NCBI GenBank assembly: GCA_036971475.1
Contig: JBAIZL010000006.1
Location: 13,352,705-13,416,704, forward strand
Direction of reading: 5' to 3'
Length of the DNA: 64,000 bases
DNA from: Prosapia bicincta
Taxonomy: Eukaryota; Arthropoda; Insecta; Hemiptera; Cercopidae
The position numbers and the translations under genes were made by a program. The notes beneath the pieces are model-generated. The model saw nothing but the letters and a program-made list of their open reading frames with translations. It had not been told where the DNA came from and did no database searches. This document shows positions 47,253 to 60,144 of this stretch, one piece after another (the stretch's first letter is position 1; every line of letters begins with the position of its first letter).

Positions 47253-47262
47253 CACACACACC
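47049..47262. repeat. AC microsatellite
   Basis: About 210 bp of AC with frequent AAAC and other interruptions. It marks the left edge of duplicated segment A. Confidence 0.96.
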
Positions 47263-47663
47263 TAACTAGAGAGTTTCAGTTTATGAGAAGTGACTATATT
47301 GTATTACATATATAATATTTTATTTTACAATACTATGTAAAATAAATTTAAGTTTAATAATTTGTGTGTTATATCATTTAAAAGCTACTTTCATTATGAA
47401 TTATAATAGCAAAACCATTTAGAAGTGCGATCGAGATCATTCGTGTGATGGATTCAGAATACAGTGCCTAGTTTACACGAGTAAATAATTTAGATTAGCA
47501 TAATATAATAACTATTGCCATTCAAGGGGGTTAATCCTACCCTGTAGACGTGACGGTACACACAACTTCATTAATCAATCAGTGTCAGGTTCTGCGTTTC
47601 TCAGAGTAATAGCACACCCCAGAATGTGTTTGTGTTTGAGCAAACGTATTACGTATCAAATAT

Positions 47664-47705
<42 letters not shown>

Positions 47706-48511
47706 TCATAAGTTACAAAGATTTTGTAGTAAGGCATTAGATAATGTCAGAGACTTATACATTTAATTGTGTTTTACATTTAATTTATCAAAAACATTTG
47801 AATATGGTGGCCACAAATTTTTGCACTAAAGATTTTATAAAATAATAAAGAACACATGCTAGTGGGAAGTGATAAACTGGCAGTAGTAACAATAAAAACG
47901 CCAAATTTAACTTCAAACATGGATAAGTTTATTTGGACATCATATTTTTAATGTAATATCCAGCAATTTATATATATTTGAGTATGGTTTTTTGTCTCTC
48001 CTAACTTTACAACATTATACTTTGTTGACGCGTTTAGTAGTACGATTTTAATTTTGAGTCATTTTGAAACACATCAACACAGGAAAATATTTATACGTTT
48101 GAAAAGCCAGAGAACTGTAGTCAATTATATAGAAATATTCATAACAGAAATGAAGATGAGTTTATTAGGAATTTTAACACCTTACATATGAATCAGTTAT
48201 CGGGAGTCTTTCTCAAGTTAAAACAACTAGCTACTTGAATTTATATTTTAGTAGCAAATAAATTATTTCTTCTTCCACTAAAATGAGACAGCTGCCATTA
48301 TTGTAGCATGAATAAGATTCAAGATTTTGTGACGAAACGTCGTCGTTTGATTGAAATACAGGATAACTGACTCATGAATTAATTGTCATTTTCACGATAA
48401 TAAAACTTCCAAGAGTTTACAAATTCTACGAATTTTTTTTTTAATTAAAAATTGTAAACCGTTTACTATAAATACTAAACCACCAAATGCAAATAATGTT
48501 TTGTGATACTA

Positions 48512-48560
<49 letters not shown>
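47263..48560. repeat. Duplicated segment A
   Basis: Matches 50836-52506 in the same orientation with several percent difference: shared landmarks are GATGGATTCAGAATACAGTG, AGGGGGTTAATCCTACCC and AAAACGCCAAATT. It starts at an AC tract and ends at another (48515-48560). Its part from 48118 also matches the window start. A TA tract lies at 47668-47702. No gene seen. Confidence 0.88.
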
Positions 48561-48561
<1 letters not shown>

Positions 48562-50675
48562 TAACGAGAAAAATTGGTCCCGTAACAATTAAACAAAAAA
48601 TTGAAAAAATATCAATTTTTATAAAATAATTTTAATTAAATTTGCTAAGCCATTAAGGTCAATTGTTAGTTGGATAAGTTTAAAATGAATTGTAATGTAC
48701 ACAAATCATGACATCGCGAATGCTTTGTGTGCTACGACAAAAATCAAGTTGCTACAGATTTTAAAATAATCAGTAAAAGACAAGAAATATGCTGAAAATC
48801 AAAACTGTACATGAAAATCAAGTAGTGGGGGAAGGCAACGATTGCTGTCGTTGGGCGTTAAGCCCACTCTCGCATGTAGGCCACAGACCGTAATGGTCGC
48901 AGTTTTTATTAAACTTAAAAAACATCATAATGGAACTCTAAGTTTTTCAATCGAGGCCGCGTAGTGCGGAAAATTGTTGTAGTATGTCTTAAGCTAATGT
49001 CTAGTGAAAGCTAGTCATCGAATATGCAGAATCTCGGTCAAATTTCGATTGTCAAGAAGATAGCTTCGCCAAATTCGCCTGTTCCCGCAGCCTGGACGAA
49101 CATGTTTTCTAACGAGAAGAACCACCAGTCTGGAAGCAAGGAAATCATCACCTAGGACCTAAGGGATGGATCCAGAAAAGTGCGAGTTGGGCAAGTCATG
49201 ATTTCTATACAATTTTAAATATTTAAATAAGATTTATTTTAGAAAATTTCTAAAGTTTTAAAAGAATGCTCAAATGTTAAAAAATATAAATAATGGCTTT
49301 ATTTCCTTGACAAATAAATTAAAATATGAAATTTATTAAAGTATTCAATTTATTAAAATTTATGTGAAAATGTTAAATGGTAGATAAATTTGGAAGTGAT
49401 AACTGTTATAATGTTTGAAAAGATAAATCTAGTAAAGCACAAGCACAAAGATGAGTAGAAATTGTCATATATTTATAAATTAATTGAATCAGTAATATTT
49501 ATGACAATGCAGTAAAATTGTTATAACCAGTACGCCAATAAACTGAGATGAAATATTATGAATGTTAACTGGTATAAGATCTGAATAACTTCGGGCCCAG
49601 AAATTAGTAACATAAAATCATTTATAAATTGTTTGTATTTCATAAAGGATTAATTAAATCAGGAATCAGTTTATTATAATTTTAAGGTAAATGTATATGT
49701 TCAAAAACTGGTAAATATATTTATGCCTTTGATAAATAGTTTTAGTAACAATTTTATTTTCAATACTTTCATATATAAATTGATAAAATGTCATATAACT
49801 GCTGGCACAAAATCAGCCCTAAATTAAATTTGTGTATAGAATTGATATAGGCTCATTCTACCTCTCTGCGATCAATGTAAATGTATTTTATGTATTAAGG
49901 GGAATTTAATTTATGTTATGGTATATATAAGAATTCAAGAAATTATTATGTTAAAGGAATATACTCATTTTGTTCAATCTATCCATTTCAATTTTATTAA
50001 ATTCATATGTCAAACAATTGATAGAGTAAAATTTAATAAATCAATCCTGTGTGCTGAATAATAAAATTAATGTTTTCCCAGCTAGTAAATTATCAAATTA
50101 AATCAATGAAAGCTCTTAAAGTAGTATCAGCAAGCCTATTAGAGTCATTTATTTTACTAAAGTATAAATAATAAAGGATCACAGTTCACCTAAAAATAAT
50201 CGAGTAACCCCCCCCCCCCCCAAAGAAATAAATTAAATAACAGAATCAATTTTGAGCTAGCCACAACACTAGTTGGTTTTATTTTAAAGTCCAGGAGTAG
50301 ATACTCACTGGCAGATTTTACCATATAATACACAGGACCTCCTTAAGGAGGATATGGTAAGATTTTATCTTGCACGGATCTCACGAGAGCAGTAGCATGG
50401 AGGAAAGAGGTCTACAAAGCATGGTAAGGTATTTTTATTTTGTGATATTTTTCTATGTGTTTTCAGCTAACCCATATTAACACCATATGACAGGTCACTG
50501 ACCTTACCATGACTTTTAATCATTTTAATAGACAAGATCTCCAGGGTGTATTTTTAAATGGGATTTAGTTACATGCTCTTGCAGTTACGAGTTAGGCAAA
50601 TACCGACAGGTTTAAGGCAGGTCTAGTTTGTTTGGCTGTGAGCCAGCTGGATGAAGGTCCGTTGCAACACACACT
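48561..50675. other. Unique spacer between the A copies, no gene seen
   Basis: No gene recognised. Begins TGTAACGAG directly after the AC tract. A GC-richer part lies at about 48830-49200 and a palindrome CCTCCTTAAGGAGG at 50339-50352. A run of about 16 C at 50208-50223 is unusual in this AT-rich region. Confidence 0.5.
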
Positions 50676-50788
50676 CAGACACTCGCACAAACACACACAC
50701 ACACACACTTTCACGCGCGCGCGCTCACACACACACATTCACGCGCGCGCGCTCACACACACACACACACATACACACATACACACAC

Positions 50789-50834
<46 letters not shown>
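50676..50834. repeat. AC microsatellite with CG-rich interruptions
   Basis: About 150 bp of AC interrupted twice by GCGCGCGC flanked by TCAC, in about 32-bp duplicated form. It marks the left edge of segment A'. Confidence 0.95.
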
Positions 50835-50835
<1 letters not shown>

Positions 50836-51261
50836 CTAGCGATTTTCAGTTTATGGGAAGTGACTATATTGTCAGACTCATTAATGGTATTACGTATATA
50901 ATATTTGATTTTATAATACTATATAAAATACAATGTTTAAGCTTAATATGTTAAAAAAATTAATCATTTGTGTTTTTATCATTTAAAAGCTACTTTCATT
51001 TTGAATTAAAATATCAAAACCAATTATAAGTGCTTTCGAGGTCATTCATGTGATGGATTCAGAATACAGTGCCTAGTTTACACGAGTAAATAATTTAGAT
51101 TAGCATAATATAATAACTATTGCCATTCAAGGGGGTTAATCCTACCCTGTAGACGTGACGGTACACACAACTTCATTAATCAATCAGTGTCAGGTTCTGC
51201 GTTTCTCAGATTAATAGCACACCCCAGAATGTGTTTGTGTTTGAGCAAACGTATTACGTAT

Positions 51262-51328
<67 letters not shown>

Positions 51329-51582
51329 TCATAAGTTACAAAAGATTTGTAGAAAGGCATTAGATAATGTCAGAGACTAATACATTTGATTGTGTAATAC
51401 ATTTAATTTATCAAAAACATTTGAATCTGGTGGCCACAAATTTTTGCAATAAAGATTTTATAAAATAATAAAGAACACATGCAAGTGGGAAGTGATAAAC
51501 GGGCAGTAGTAACAATAAAAACGCCAAATTCAACTTTAAACATGGACAAGTTTTTTTGTGTTTGAGCAGACGTAATACGTAT

Positions 51583-51647
<65 letters not shown>

Positions 51648-52458
51648 TCATATGTTACAAAGCTTTTGTAGTAAGGTATTAGATAATGTCAGAGACTAAT
51701 AAAATTATTTGTGTTTTACATTTAATATATCAAAAACATACGAATCTGGTAGCGTAAAACATTTTGTGCTAAAAATTCTATAAAATAATGAAAAACACAT
51801 GCTAGTGGGAATTGATAAACGGGTAGGAGTAAGAATAAAAACGCCAAATTCAACTTCAAACATGGACACGTTTATTTGGACATCATATTTTTAATGTAAT
51901 ATTCAGCAATTTATATATATTTGAGTATGGTTTTCTGTCTCTCCTAACTTTACAACATTATGCTTTGTTGACGCGTTTCGTAGTACAATTTTAATTTTGA
52001 AAATGGAGTCATTTTGAAACACATCAACAGAGGAAAATATTTTTAAGTTTGAAAAGCCAGAGAACTGTAGTCAATTATATAGTAATATTCATAGCAGAAA
52101 TGAAGATGAGTATATTAAGAATTTCAACACCTTACATATGAATCATATGTTATCGGGAGCTCAAGTTAAAACAACTAGCTACTTGAATTTATATTTTAGT
52201 AGCAAATAAATTATTTCTTCTTCCACTAAAACGAGAAAGCTGACATTACTGTAGCATGAATAAGATTCAAGGTTTTGTGACGAAAAGTCGTCGTTCGATT
52301 GAAATACAGGATAACTGATTCATTCAGTGATTGTCATTTTCACGATAATAAAACTTCCAAGTGTTTACAAATTCCTCGAAATTTTATTTTATTTATAAAT
52401 TTAAACCGTTTACTATAAATATTAAATCACCAAATGCAAATATTGTTTTGTGATAATA

Positions 52459-52506
<48 letters not shown>
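50836..52506. repeat. Duplicated segment A'
   Basis: Second copy of segment A. It is longer because it contains an extra internal tandem unit (51237-51875) and leads through a terminal AC tract straight into the right copy of the large duplication. Confidence 0.88.
51237..51875. repeat. Tandem duplication of a 321-bp unit
   Basis: GTGTTTGAGCA occurs at 51237 and 51558; each unit continues with ACGTA, a TA tract (51266-51326 and 51587-51645), AGATAATGTCAGAGACTAAT and AAAACGCCAAATTCAACTT. The units differ at many positions, so the tandem is not brand new. Segment A has a single unit. Confidence 0.85.
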
Positions 52507-52520
<14 letters not shown>

Positions 52521-52570
52521 GTGTATGTGTGTGTGTGTGTGTGCGTGTGCGTGTGTGTGTATGTCTGTAA
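52461..52570. repeat. AC-TA-TG compound microsatellite
   Basis: AC, then a short TA run, then TG with interruptions: an inverted-repeat-like arrangement at the join of segment A' and the remainder of the right copy. Confidence 0.95.
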
Positions 52571-54351
52571 ATATGTATTAATAATCGATACTACCAAATA
52601 TTAAATTGTAAAAACCGACTATATTTATCTAATTTTCTTTACATGGGTTTTTCAGAAATCAGTTCTTTAAAAATATTAGTAATACGAGTATTATCCCCGA
52701 CTGGAAAACACAACTAATATAGTTTACAGAGACATTCTAAGTAGACATAAAGTGTAAAAACCATTAAATTTCTTAACTGCATAATATTGAAAATTTATAA
52801 TCCGTATGCAATAAGATATGAATATTGTACTCTATAACTTTAAATAGACATTTATTGTAATTCTAAAATATTTTTGAAAGTTTTATAAACATTTTGCATT
52901 CTTAAATAGTAAATCATTAGTGAAAGCTATACCATTTATATATTACCGTCCAATTCTTTTTTACACTTACGAAAATCATAAGTGTAAATGATGAAAACAA
53001 CGGAATGTAATATTATATTATACATTTGTATAATTATGTACCATTACCTCAATCATGAAAAAAAAAATTAACTTCAATTTATAAAATAATAATTTAATAT
53101 AACTTTGCATTCCCATCAATAATATTTACCAATTATTAGTTTTAGTAAAATTTAATACACCAACATACGAAATGAGTATTTTAAACGAGTGCGGGTGAAG
53201 CCGCCCTGAATGTTATTAATGTAAGCTAATGAAGTAAGTTTACCTAATTAACAAGAAATATCTATTTTATTATGAAATATATTTTCTATATTTACGTAAC
53301 ATAATAAATACGAAATTTAAATGTCAGCAGAGATATTCCCTGATTAGAAGATGTTGACTACATGGAACGGCTGTATATAGAGGGTCTAGACCTGTATATA
53401 GTAAGCTGTATTTCTATGCAGCACGCAATTCTTAGCTTAACAGATTCTCTGCACTATTAAGGTGAATATAAACATGAAATAATACTAGAAAAAAAACTAT
53501 TTCAACATATGATATATCAAGGTAAGAACTCTATACGAATACTAACTTTCATAATTCGTGGGTTATACGTTATTTACTACTTGAAATCTTTTACATAAAT
53601 TTCCAATTTACGTTCATACATATGTCACCGGAACTACGTAACATTAAAGTGTGGTCCAATGTATTTCCTGGCAACTAAGGACTAAAAACATTTCGGATAA
53701 AAGTTTAATGACGAGGACTAAAAGACAAAGCGTTAGAAGTGTAAGATCGCATTTTGAAAGGAACACTTCACATCAAAGGCCCGTCTGAATAAAAAATAAA
53801 GAGGCTCAACTCGGACAAAAACCCTTTCTTTTTCACCTTCCTTAATTTACACTGTAAACTTTCACATAAATCTGGAAACCAATTACTTACATTTTCAAAA
53901 TATTTCTAATAACAAAAGATAAAATAAAATTCATTATTTACCGTCTTACCTATGCAAAGACTCTGATGTTTCTAAAATCATACTGCAACGAAAGTATCTT
54001 CAATGTAATTTTATTTTTGAAAGACGTGGTACATATCGATTCAGTAAATTTTGATAAATGGTTATTTATTAGTTATTCATTTTTTTTAAATGAAGGAAAT
54101 CAATAAGGACTACTTTCTCAATAACTCTTTATGCCTCTTTCTCTTTTTCTATATCTCTCACGTTACAACATTATTTGTTGTACATATTTATAATACTTTT
54201 TAAATTTAGGTGACTATTTTACTGACGAATTTATTTGTTGATTAGGATACTGATCTGATAGGATGGGATAAATTAATCGTACATTTTAAATAAGTTAATA
54301 ACTAACTTGAAAATAAGGTTTTGCTGGATTTGATGGGAACTCAGATAAATA

Positions 54352-54353
<2 letters not shown>
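52571..54353. other. AT-rich spacer, no gene seen
   Basis: Counterpart of 237-2035. No gene recognised. Confidence 0.65.

Positions 54354-54424
<71 letters not shown>
54354..54424. repeat. TA microsatellite
   Basis: About 70 bp of TA; only about 32 bp in the left copy. Confidence 0.95.
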
Positions 54425-54430
<6 letters not shown>

Positions 54431-54767
54431 GTTATAATTTTATTTATTGATATTTTGTAAATTATATGTTAGATACTTTCTCAGCCTTTATATACGTAAC
54501 TACTAATGGAAGGCAACTTTATCTTTATGTTTGCTAGGTTTATTCTGCTTGTATACTGAATAAATGTGTTGTTAATACCATGATTAAATACGAGGCCTTT
54601 TCATATACGTATTCTATTTTGTTTTATGTATGTTTAAAAATTCGAAATCTTGTTGCTGTTCATGACGAGCTGGTTGTAAATTACAAATTACACTTTTGCT
54701 ATTACTTGCGACCAGACATTTGTTAACTAATAGTGGGTAATTGTTAACTTACACTTGGAGGAAACAT

Positions 54768-54789
54768 TTTCGTCTTACGAATTCTTCAG
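54768..54789 (-). ncRNA. Hammerhead-like motif (family E, right copy)
   Basis: Minus strand: CTGAAGA (54789-54783), ATTCGTAAGAC, GAAA (54771-54768), then ATGTTT. GAAA is intact here, unlike in the left copy, but the helix III palindrome has lost a base match. Stem II is weak. Confidence 0.5.
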
Positions 54790-54805
54790 CCTCTTATTTT
54801 TGCCG

Positions 54806-56090
54806 CTAGGAATGCTGCTGTTGTGCTTCCTCGGTACCATTTTTTTGAAAGTTAGAAGTGATGTGATCGAAAAGTAGGTGTGATCTGTGCCGTGTTTGTT
54901 CATTTAAGATGTCATTTTTATGTGTGTTGTTATGTCTATATATTTCAAAATGTTCTAGTGTGTTTAATTTATGGCCTTTGTTGCATGTGTGGAGGATGCT
55001 CATGTTATTTTCCATACTTTTGCATGAGTGTTTAGTGTCTATGAGGTGATTTGCGAAGACGGATTCAATAGTAGTGTGCTGTGCCCTTTTGTGTTCTTTA
55101 TATCTTTCGGCGAAAGATCTGCCTGTTTTTCCAATATAGAACTTGTTGCAGTTGTTGCATTTTAGTTTGTATACTCTTGGGTTAAGGTATGTGTTGGTAT
55201 TGTTTTTAATGCTGTGTCTGATAGACGTTTGACTTTTATTTGTTGCTCTGTAAGCTACATTTTATCCTGCTTTTTTGAATTGGTGCGCTATCTTATTTGT
55301 GAGTTTGTTTATGTATGTGAGGGTGATGAATATGTTTGTGTTCGTGTTTTTGTTGTTACTGTTTTTTTGAGTAATTATCTGTGTAGTTTGTCTATTAAAT
55401 AATTGTCATATCCATTTTTGTGAGCTAAATATTTGATTGTGTTTGGTTCTTCTGTGTAGTTAGTTGTCGACATAGGTATTTTATTTAGTCTGTGTAGTGA
55501 ATATTTGAATGCCGCGTGTTTATGTTGTATTTGGTATTGGTCATGGTTGGCTTGCGGTATATGTTGAATTCATGTTTGTTTTGATTTATTGTTATGGTGA
55601 TGTCTACGAAATTCAATGGTTTGTTGTTTTCAAATTCTGCAGTGAACTGGATATTTTTGTGTATTTCATTTATATGTGTTTGGAGTTGTTGGCATTGTCT
55701 TATGTTTTCTCGGTATAGTATTATAACGTCATCTACATATCTGTGCCAATATATTATCTTATCTGCGTGTTTGTTGTTATTTATGATTTCATTCTGTTCT
55801 ATGTGTTGTAGGAATACTTCTACGAGAATGCGTGAAATCGGTGAACCCATTGGTAGGCCTTGTTTCTGTGAGTAATATTTGTTGGTGTGAGTGAAGTAGT
55901 TTTGTTGTGTAATGGTGTTAAAAATGTGTATAATTTCTTTTGTGATATTTTCTGGAGTGTTGTTAAGTATTAGATTGTCTCGTAATATGTTTAGTGTTTC
56001 TGTGACTGGGATATTGGTATACAAGTTTGTGATGTCAAACGATGCCAAGGTTGAGTTATGAGGGATGTCAATGTTCTTTATTTAAAAATT
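54806..56090 (-). pseudogene. PLE1 reverse transcriptase and endonuclease (right copy)
   Basis: Same truncated Penelope-like element as at 2429-3769. The RT part (56048-55485) has ASFDITNLYTNIPV, QKQGLPMGSPISRI and WHRYVDDVIILY. A 25-bp deletion near 55533, absent from the left copy, shifts the frame after YRKPTMTNT. Downstream the left copy's stop at 3083 is a tyrosine codon here, while the TAA in front of the endonuclease (left 2915-2917) is shared. The endonuclease end (MENNMSILHTCNKGHKLN) is shifted again by one extra T near 54841. Two copies with private and shared lesions show that the element was already dead at duplication. Confidence 0.9.
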
Positions 56091-56833
56091 CCTACATACA
56101 TTGAAATATGTTTCATTTTGGATACATATATTATACGTTACATATACAAATGCTTTGATCACCTATATAATGTAAAAATTTTATAGTTTACCTAATAAGT
56201 AGTATAGTAAGTGGTAACAACAATTTTTCCAAGTCAAGTAAAACCTGTTCTTGTTACTAACGCTGGACTAGGAGAGCATTTGTCTTCTACAGAAAGTTTA
56301 TGTTTCCTTGCTTTTAAAGTCTAGCGCAATTTGTAACACATGTCTACTTTGTTGAAAGCTTTGCAGCTTACAAAACAAACTCTTTAACCTTCTACAAATG
56401 AACTTGACAATGGGCTATAACAATAAAACCAGATCAGTCGTCTATTGGATTCCATGAATAATTGAAGCAGCAGTATAATGAACCTAGTAATTAAAAATGG
56501 GACTTTTCAATTAAAAAATACGGAGTACTTTCAATAATATAAAAAGATTTAGAAACGCTTTAAGGTTATGTGAAATTTATTAGAGATTATGAACCGAGTT
56601 GGAATGCAAACTTGCAATTGTCTACTCGCAAACCTTTTTGTTTATAGTGTATAACAATTTATGAATCATATAAACACAAACACAAACATACACACACACA
56701 CACATATATGTATATATATAATATGTTTTCTAGTATAACATTCAAAAAACTAAAAAGGACATTCAAATAAAAGAATGATATAATAAAATTTATTCATAGT
56801 ATTTATGTATATATATTTGTGTCTATATATATT

Positions 56834-56892
<59 letters not shown>

Positions 56893-57651
56893 ATATATAT
56901 ATTTTATGTCTAAAATTTATATGTATTTTTAAATTAAAATAATTAAATACATTCAGTTAGTAAATAATGTTTATGTTTTAATCGTGTTTAAAACCATTAC
57001 TTATACTAATACGAGAAATAAAATAATAGAAAGAAATCATTATAGCGAATCTGTTATTGTTTTCTTATTTAATTTAAAAGTATATACGATTATAAGTTTG
57101 TAAATTTTATATACTACCAAGCATATTTTTTCAGTATCAACGTATCTCAAAATTATCAAATTAAAGAGGTTGCACGATAAGAGCTCTGAAAGTATTGCAC
57201 ATAAATTAAATGTTAAAACATTTTACTACCAAAGGTTATTGTATAATTAATTATACCCTACTATTTGGCAATTAAGGAGTATTAGATCCAATAATACCCA
57301 AGCAGGTATAACATACAAGTCCGGATTTGAAATTTTGCGGTATCTAAGTCTTCTCACACTTATATTGCTGGTTAAATACTGATTACTCACTAAGTAGCAA
57401 AGTGCTGCGTTATGAATGAGGAACGTAGTAAACAAAGGGGTATTAATGAAAGTAATATTTCGTTAACACACACAGAGAGAAACAATGCCTGTCAGCCATT
57501 AAGTTAGATTCTTATTATATTCCTTACAATTAGTTACAAACAAGAACTGTTGTTTATGCTCTCGCCCCTGTTAACTGGTTCAAACAATTAACTTACCTAG
57601 TGCAAACAATTACTTTTATGTATGTGTAGATTCAGTATGGGATATATAAAT
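56091..57651. other. AT-rich spacer, no gene seen
   Basis: Counterpart of 3776-5740. Contains a short AC run (56690-56703) and TA tracts at about 56837-56887. No gene recognised. Confidence 0.6.
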
Positions 57652-58735
57652 TTTACTTATTCAACCTCAAATGTTGGCACATTTTGTCAGAAAAACCTAT
57701 ATGATGATATGAATAAAGTTAATAAATATTTTATTGAAAATTTCTTTAATTCTACCGTGTATAAAATTATGTAATTTATTATTTACTAGAAGCTAGTAGC
57801 AGCAATTGATGCTTCCTATTTATTGCAAAAAATAAAATGAAATATTTAGTAATAAATCGTTTTTAAAGGTTAAATCCTATAATAATTATCTGGTTTATAT
57901 ACCAATACATTTTATGCTAGGTCTGAAATATATCTATAAATCGGGCCTTGCACCTTAGGAGTCTAAAGACCTTTTACCAGGATCTCTTTAGCGAAGGTTG
58001 TCAATCAATGGTATAAGAAATATACATTTGGAAGGTATATCCTTATTGCATGCTGAAAGTGTTGCAAAAGCCATGGACTTGTTATATTTTCTGATATTGT
58101 CATTATAATTTCTTTTGTTCAACATTAAATGTTGCAGTTCTAAGTTTGTTCTTCGCTGTGGTGGTAAAACCAGTCCATTGTGGTAACTTAGGTTTTAGTA
58201 TCCTTTTGATAACTCTCTGGGTGTATTACTACTCTCTGGGTGATAAACTAAGTGTATTACAATTTTGTCAGCTTTGGTTAAACCTGCCAGAACAATTCCG
58301 AATCACATAATTTTCATTATTTAAAAGGTCTCAAAAATTCTGGCTACGTTCGTTAGACCATCCTCCTTCATTATAATGATCCTTCACCTTCCTATCCACC
58401 ACCATTCCTAAATACTTGTCCTACTCAAAGTTGCGGTCTTTCTCCATTATGATTCATTTCAACATTTCTACTTAAACGTAAAACTAAAACCAACAAAACC
58501 TAAACAATACATTATGAATTGTTTTTGTAAATTATCCTGATCCATTATAATCAGAAAAACTAGGATAAATTATTTTATTAATATTAATATGTAAATAGAA
58601 CGTTTCAGGAAAAGTAATACACACACTCTCGTGTGGTTTATAAAACTTCAATTTGCTTTTAAATACGCATATCTGTTCCTATCTGTAGTATTGTTTGGTA
58701 GACCTATAATTCCCTCACCACGGTTGGAAGAAATA
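57652..58735. mobile_element. 1.1 kb segment present only in the right copy, with a LINE-like trace
   Basis: In the left copy a TA tract occupies this place (about 5742). On the minus strand at 58374-58420 the frame reads DKYLGMVVDRKVKDH, which resembles the conserved YLG block after the catalytic motifs of LINE-type reverse transcriptases. The frame is closed by stops on either side and I could not extend the similarity. Either a decayed LINE fragment inserted in the right copy or a segment lost from the left copy. Confidence 0.4.
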
Positions 58736-58741
58736 TGATGG

Positions 58742-58847
<106 letters not shown>

Positions 58848-59071
58848 AGATACAGACAGATAGACAGACAGAGAGAGTAAGTGAGAGAGATACGTATTCT
58901 GGTGTTAAACAAAGAGAAATACAATCTTAGGCAAAAAATGTTTTTATTTTAATTGTCAACGTTGTGAGACAATATTATTTAAACATTTTGTTACATACAC
59001 TTTTAAAGTTTCAAATTCTCAATTTCTTTTGGTGTGGAATCAAAATAAAAATATCTGATATGCGGCTTAAA

Positions 59072-59158
59072 AACCTGGGCAATTTAAAGCCGTTCGGAAA
59101 CAAACCACTAACTCTCGGGAAACATTGCAGGAATGTTGATAGAGCTACGCAAGCATAG
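59072..59158 (+). CDS. Conserved small open frame, right copy
   Basis: Counterpart of 6169-6258: KNLGNLKPFGNKPLTLGKH to a TAG stop, followed by AATAAA about 50 bp later. The longer open frame here runs from 58964 but the part before LKNLG is AT-rich and not shared with the left copy in frame. Function unknown. Confidence 0.25.
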   Translation, partial: NLGNLKPFGNKPLTLGKHCRNVDRATQA

Positions 59159-59849
59159 CTTATGATTGTTTTAAAAGTTGTACGTCGGGAATATGCCTTG
59201 GAATCTAAATAAAGTTTTGTAGTGTGGTAATTTTCTAAGCACCACTTGTAGTACCAACACGTAAGTTATACATTTTAAACACGGTGTTACTGTATATCAG
59301 CTTATTATTACATTTATAAACTTTCTTACCTTTCCATGAGTGAGTAGTGTATTCGTTGTTTTTAATTATTATTAGGAAATGGTAAATTTTTCATTGTAAT
59401 TGCATATTTTCAACTATTTATTTTGATTTTACATACACTAAGTGATATTTATCTTTATGTATTATGCAAAAAATCTTATTACTGTGTATGAATGTAATAA
59501 CATTTTCAATAAAAAATTTACATACTTGAGATACAAAATTACCTATATTTTAGGAATCACATACAATTCATAGCTTTTAAAAAGATAATGAAGGTTATTA
59601 GTTGTCAGATTTCTATTTAAAAATATCATATTTGATTCAATTTAGATATGAAGCACTCATAAAGCATGGAGGTTATTCATCACATAATCGCGCAGTCATT
59701 ATATTAATTATTTATGTTAAGCAACGCCAACCATATGAATAAAGTGTAAAAATACATGTAACAAAAGAATTTCCTTAGATTTTGAGGTGTTTAAATTTTA
59801 TGTAGTCTTCAGTAGGATTATTGAGCATAAATCATATAAGATAATAGGA

Positions 59850-59856
59850 TATAAGC

Positions 59857-59922
<66 letters not shown>

Positions 59923-59930
59923 GCTTATAT
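59850..59930. repeat. TA tract flanked by inverted TAAGCTACTA
   Basis: ATAAGCTACTA, about 58 bp of TA, then TAGTAGCTTAT: the flank of the TA tract is present inverted on its other side. The left copy (6957-6967) has only the first flank. It looks like a fold-back duplication of the tract edge. Confidence 0.75.
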
Positions 59931-59944
59931 ATATATATATATAA

Positions 59945-60144
59945 CTATCGCAATATGTATTCTTGTGTATTATTAAAGAACTTAGTCAAAACACAAATAC
60001 AAGAATTATAATTGAATTTACAATTCAAAGCTTTTCGTTGGGTAACAGTACCAACATCATCAGGAATATTAAACAATTAAAATTAACATATGTGCAAATT
60101 ACATAAATAAATAGCTATACCAAATCAATTACAATGTTGTTAAA
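59945..60144 (-). mobile_element. Remnant of PLE3, right copy
   Basis: Only the first inverted end of PLE3 survives, with the best preserved family A hammerhead-like core. The coding part and the second end are gone; sequence resumes with material that in the left copy lies near 7860. Confidence 0.75.
60027..60063 (-). ncRNA. Hammerhead-like ribozyme motif, intact core (family A)
   Basis: Minus strand: CTGATGA (60063-60057), one unpaired T, hairpin GTTGG-TACTGTTAC-CCAAC (five pairs), GAAA (60036-60033), then AGCTTTG. The last A of GAAA with AGCT and the next T forms the palindrome AAGCTT, followed by T, which fits a dimeric helix III and the cleavage rule. It is the only family A site in the window with both core boxes and a perfect stem II. 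Confidence 0.65.

Noticed and set aside
48561..50267. Possible long terminal repeat beginning TGTAACG and ending in ACA
   Set aside because: No second copy, no primer-binding site and no gag-pol coding were seen; the ends could be chance.
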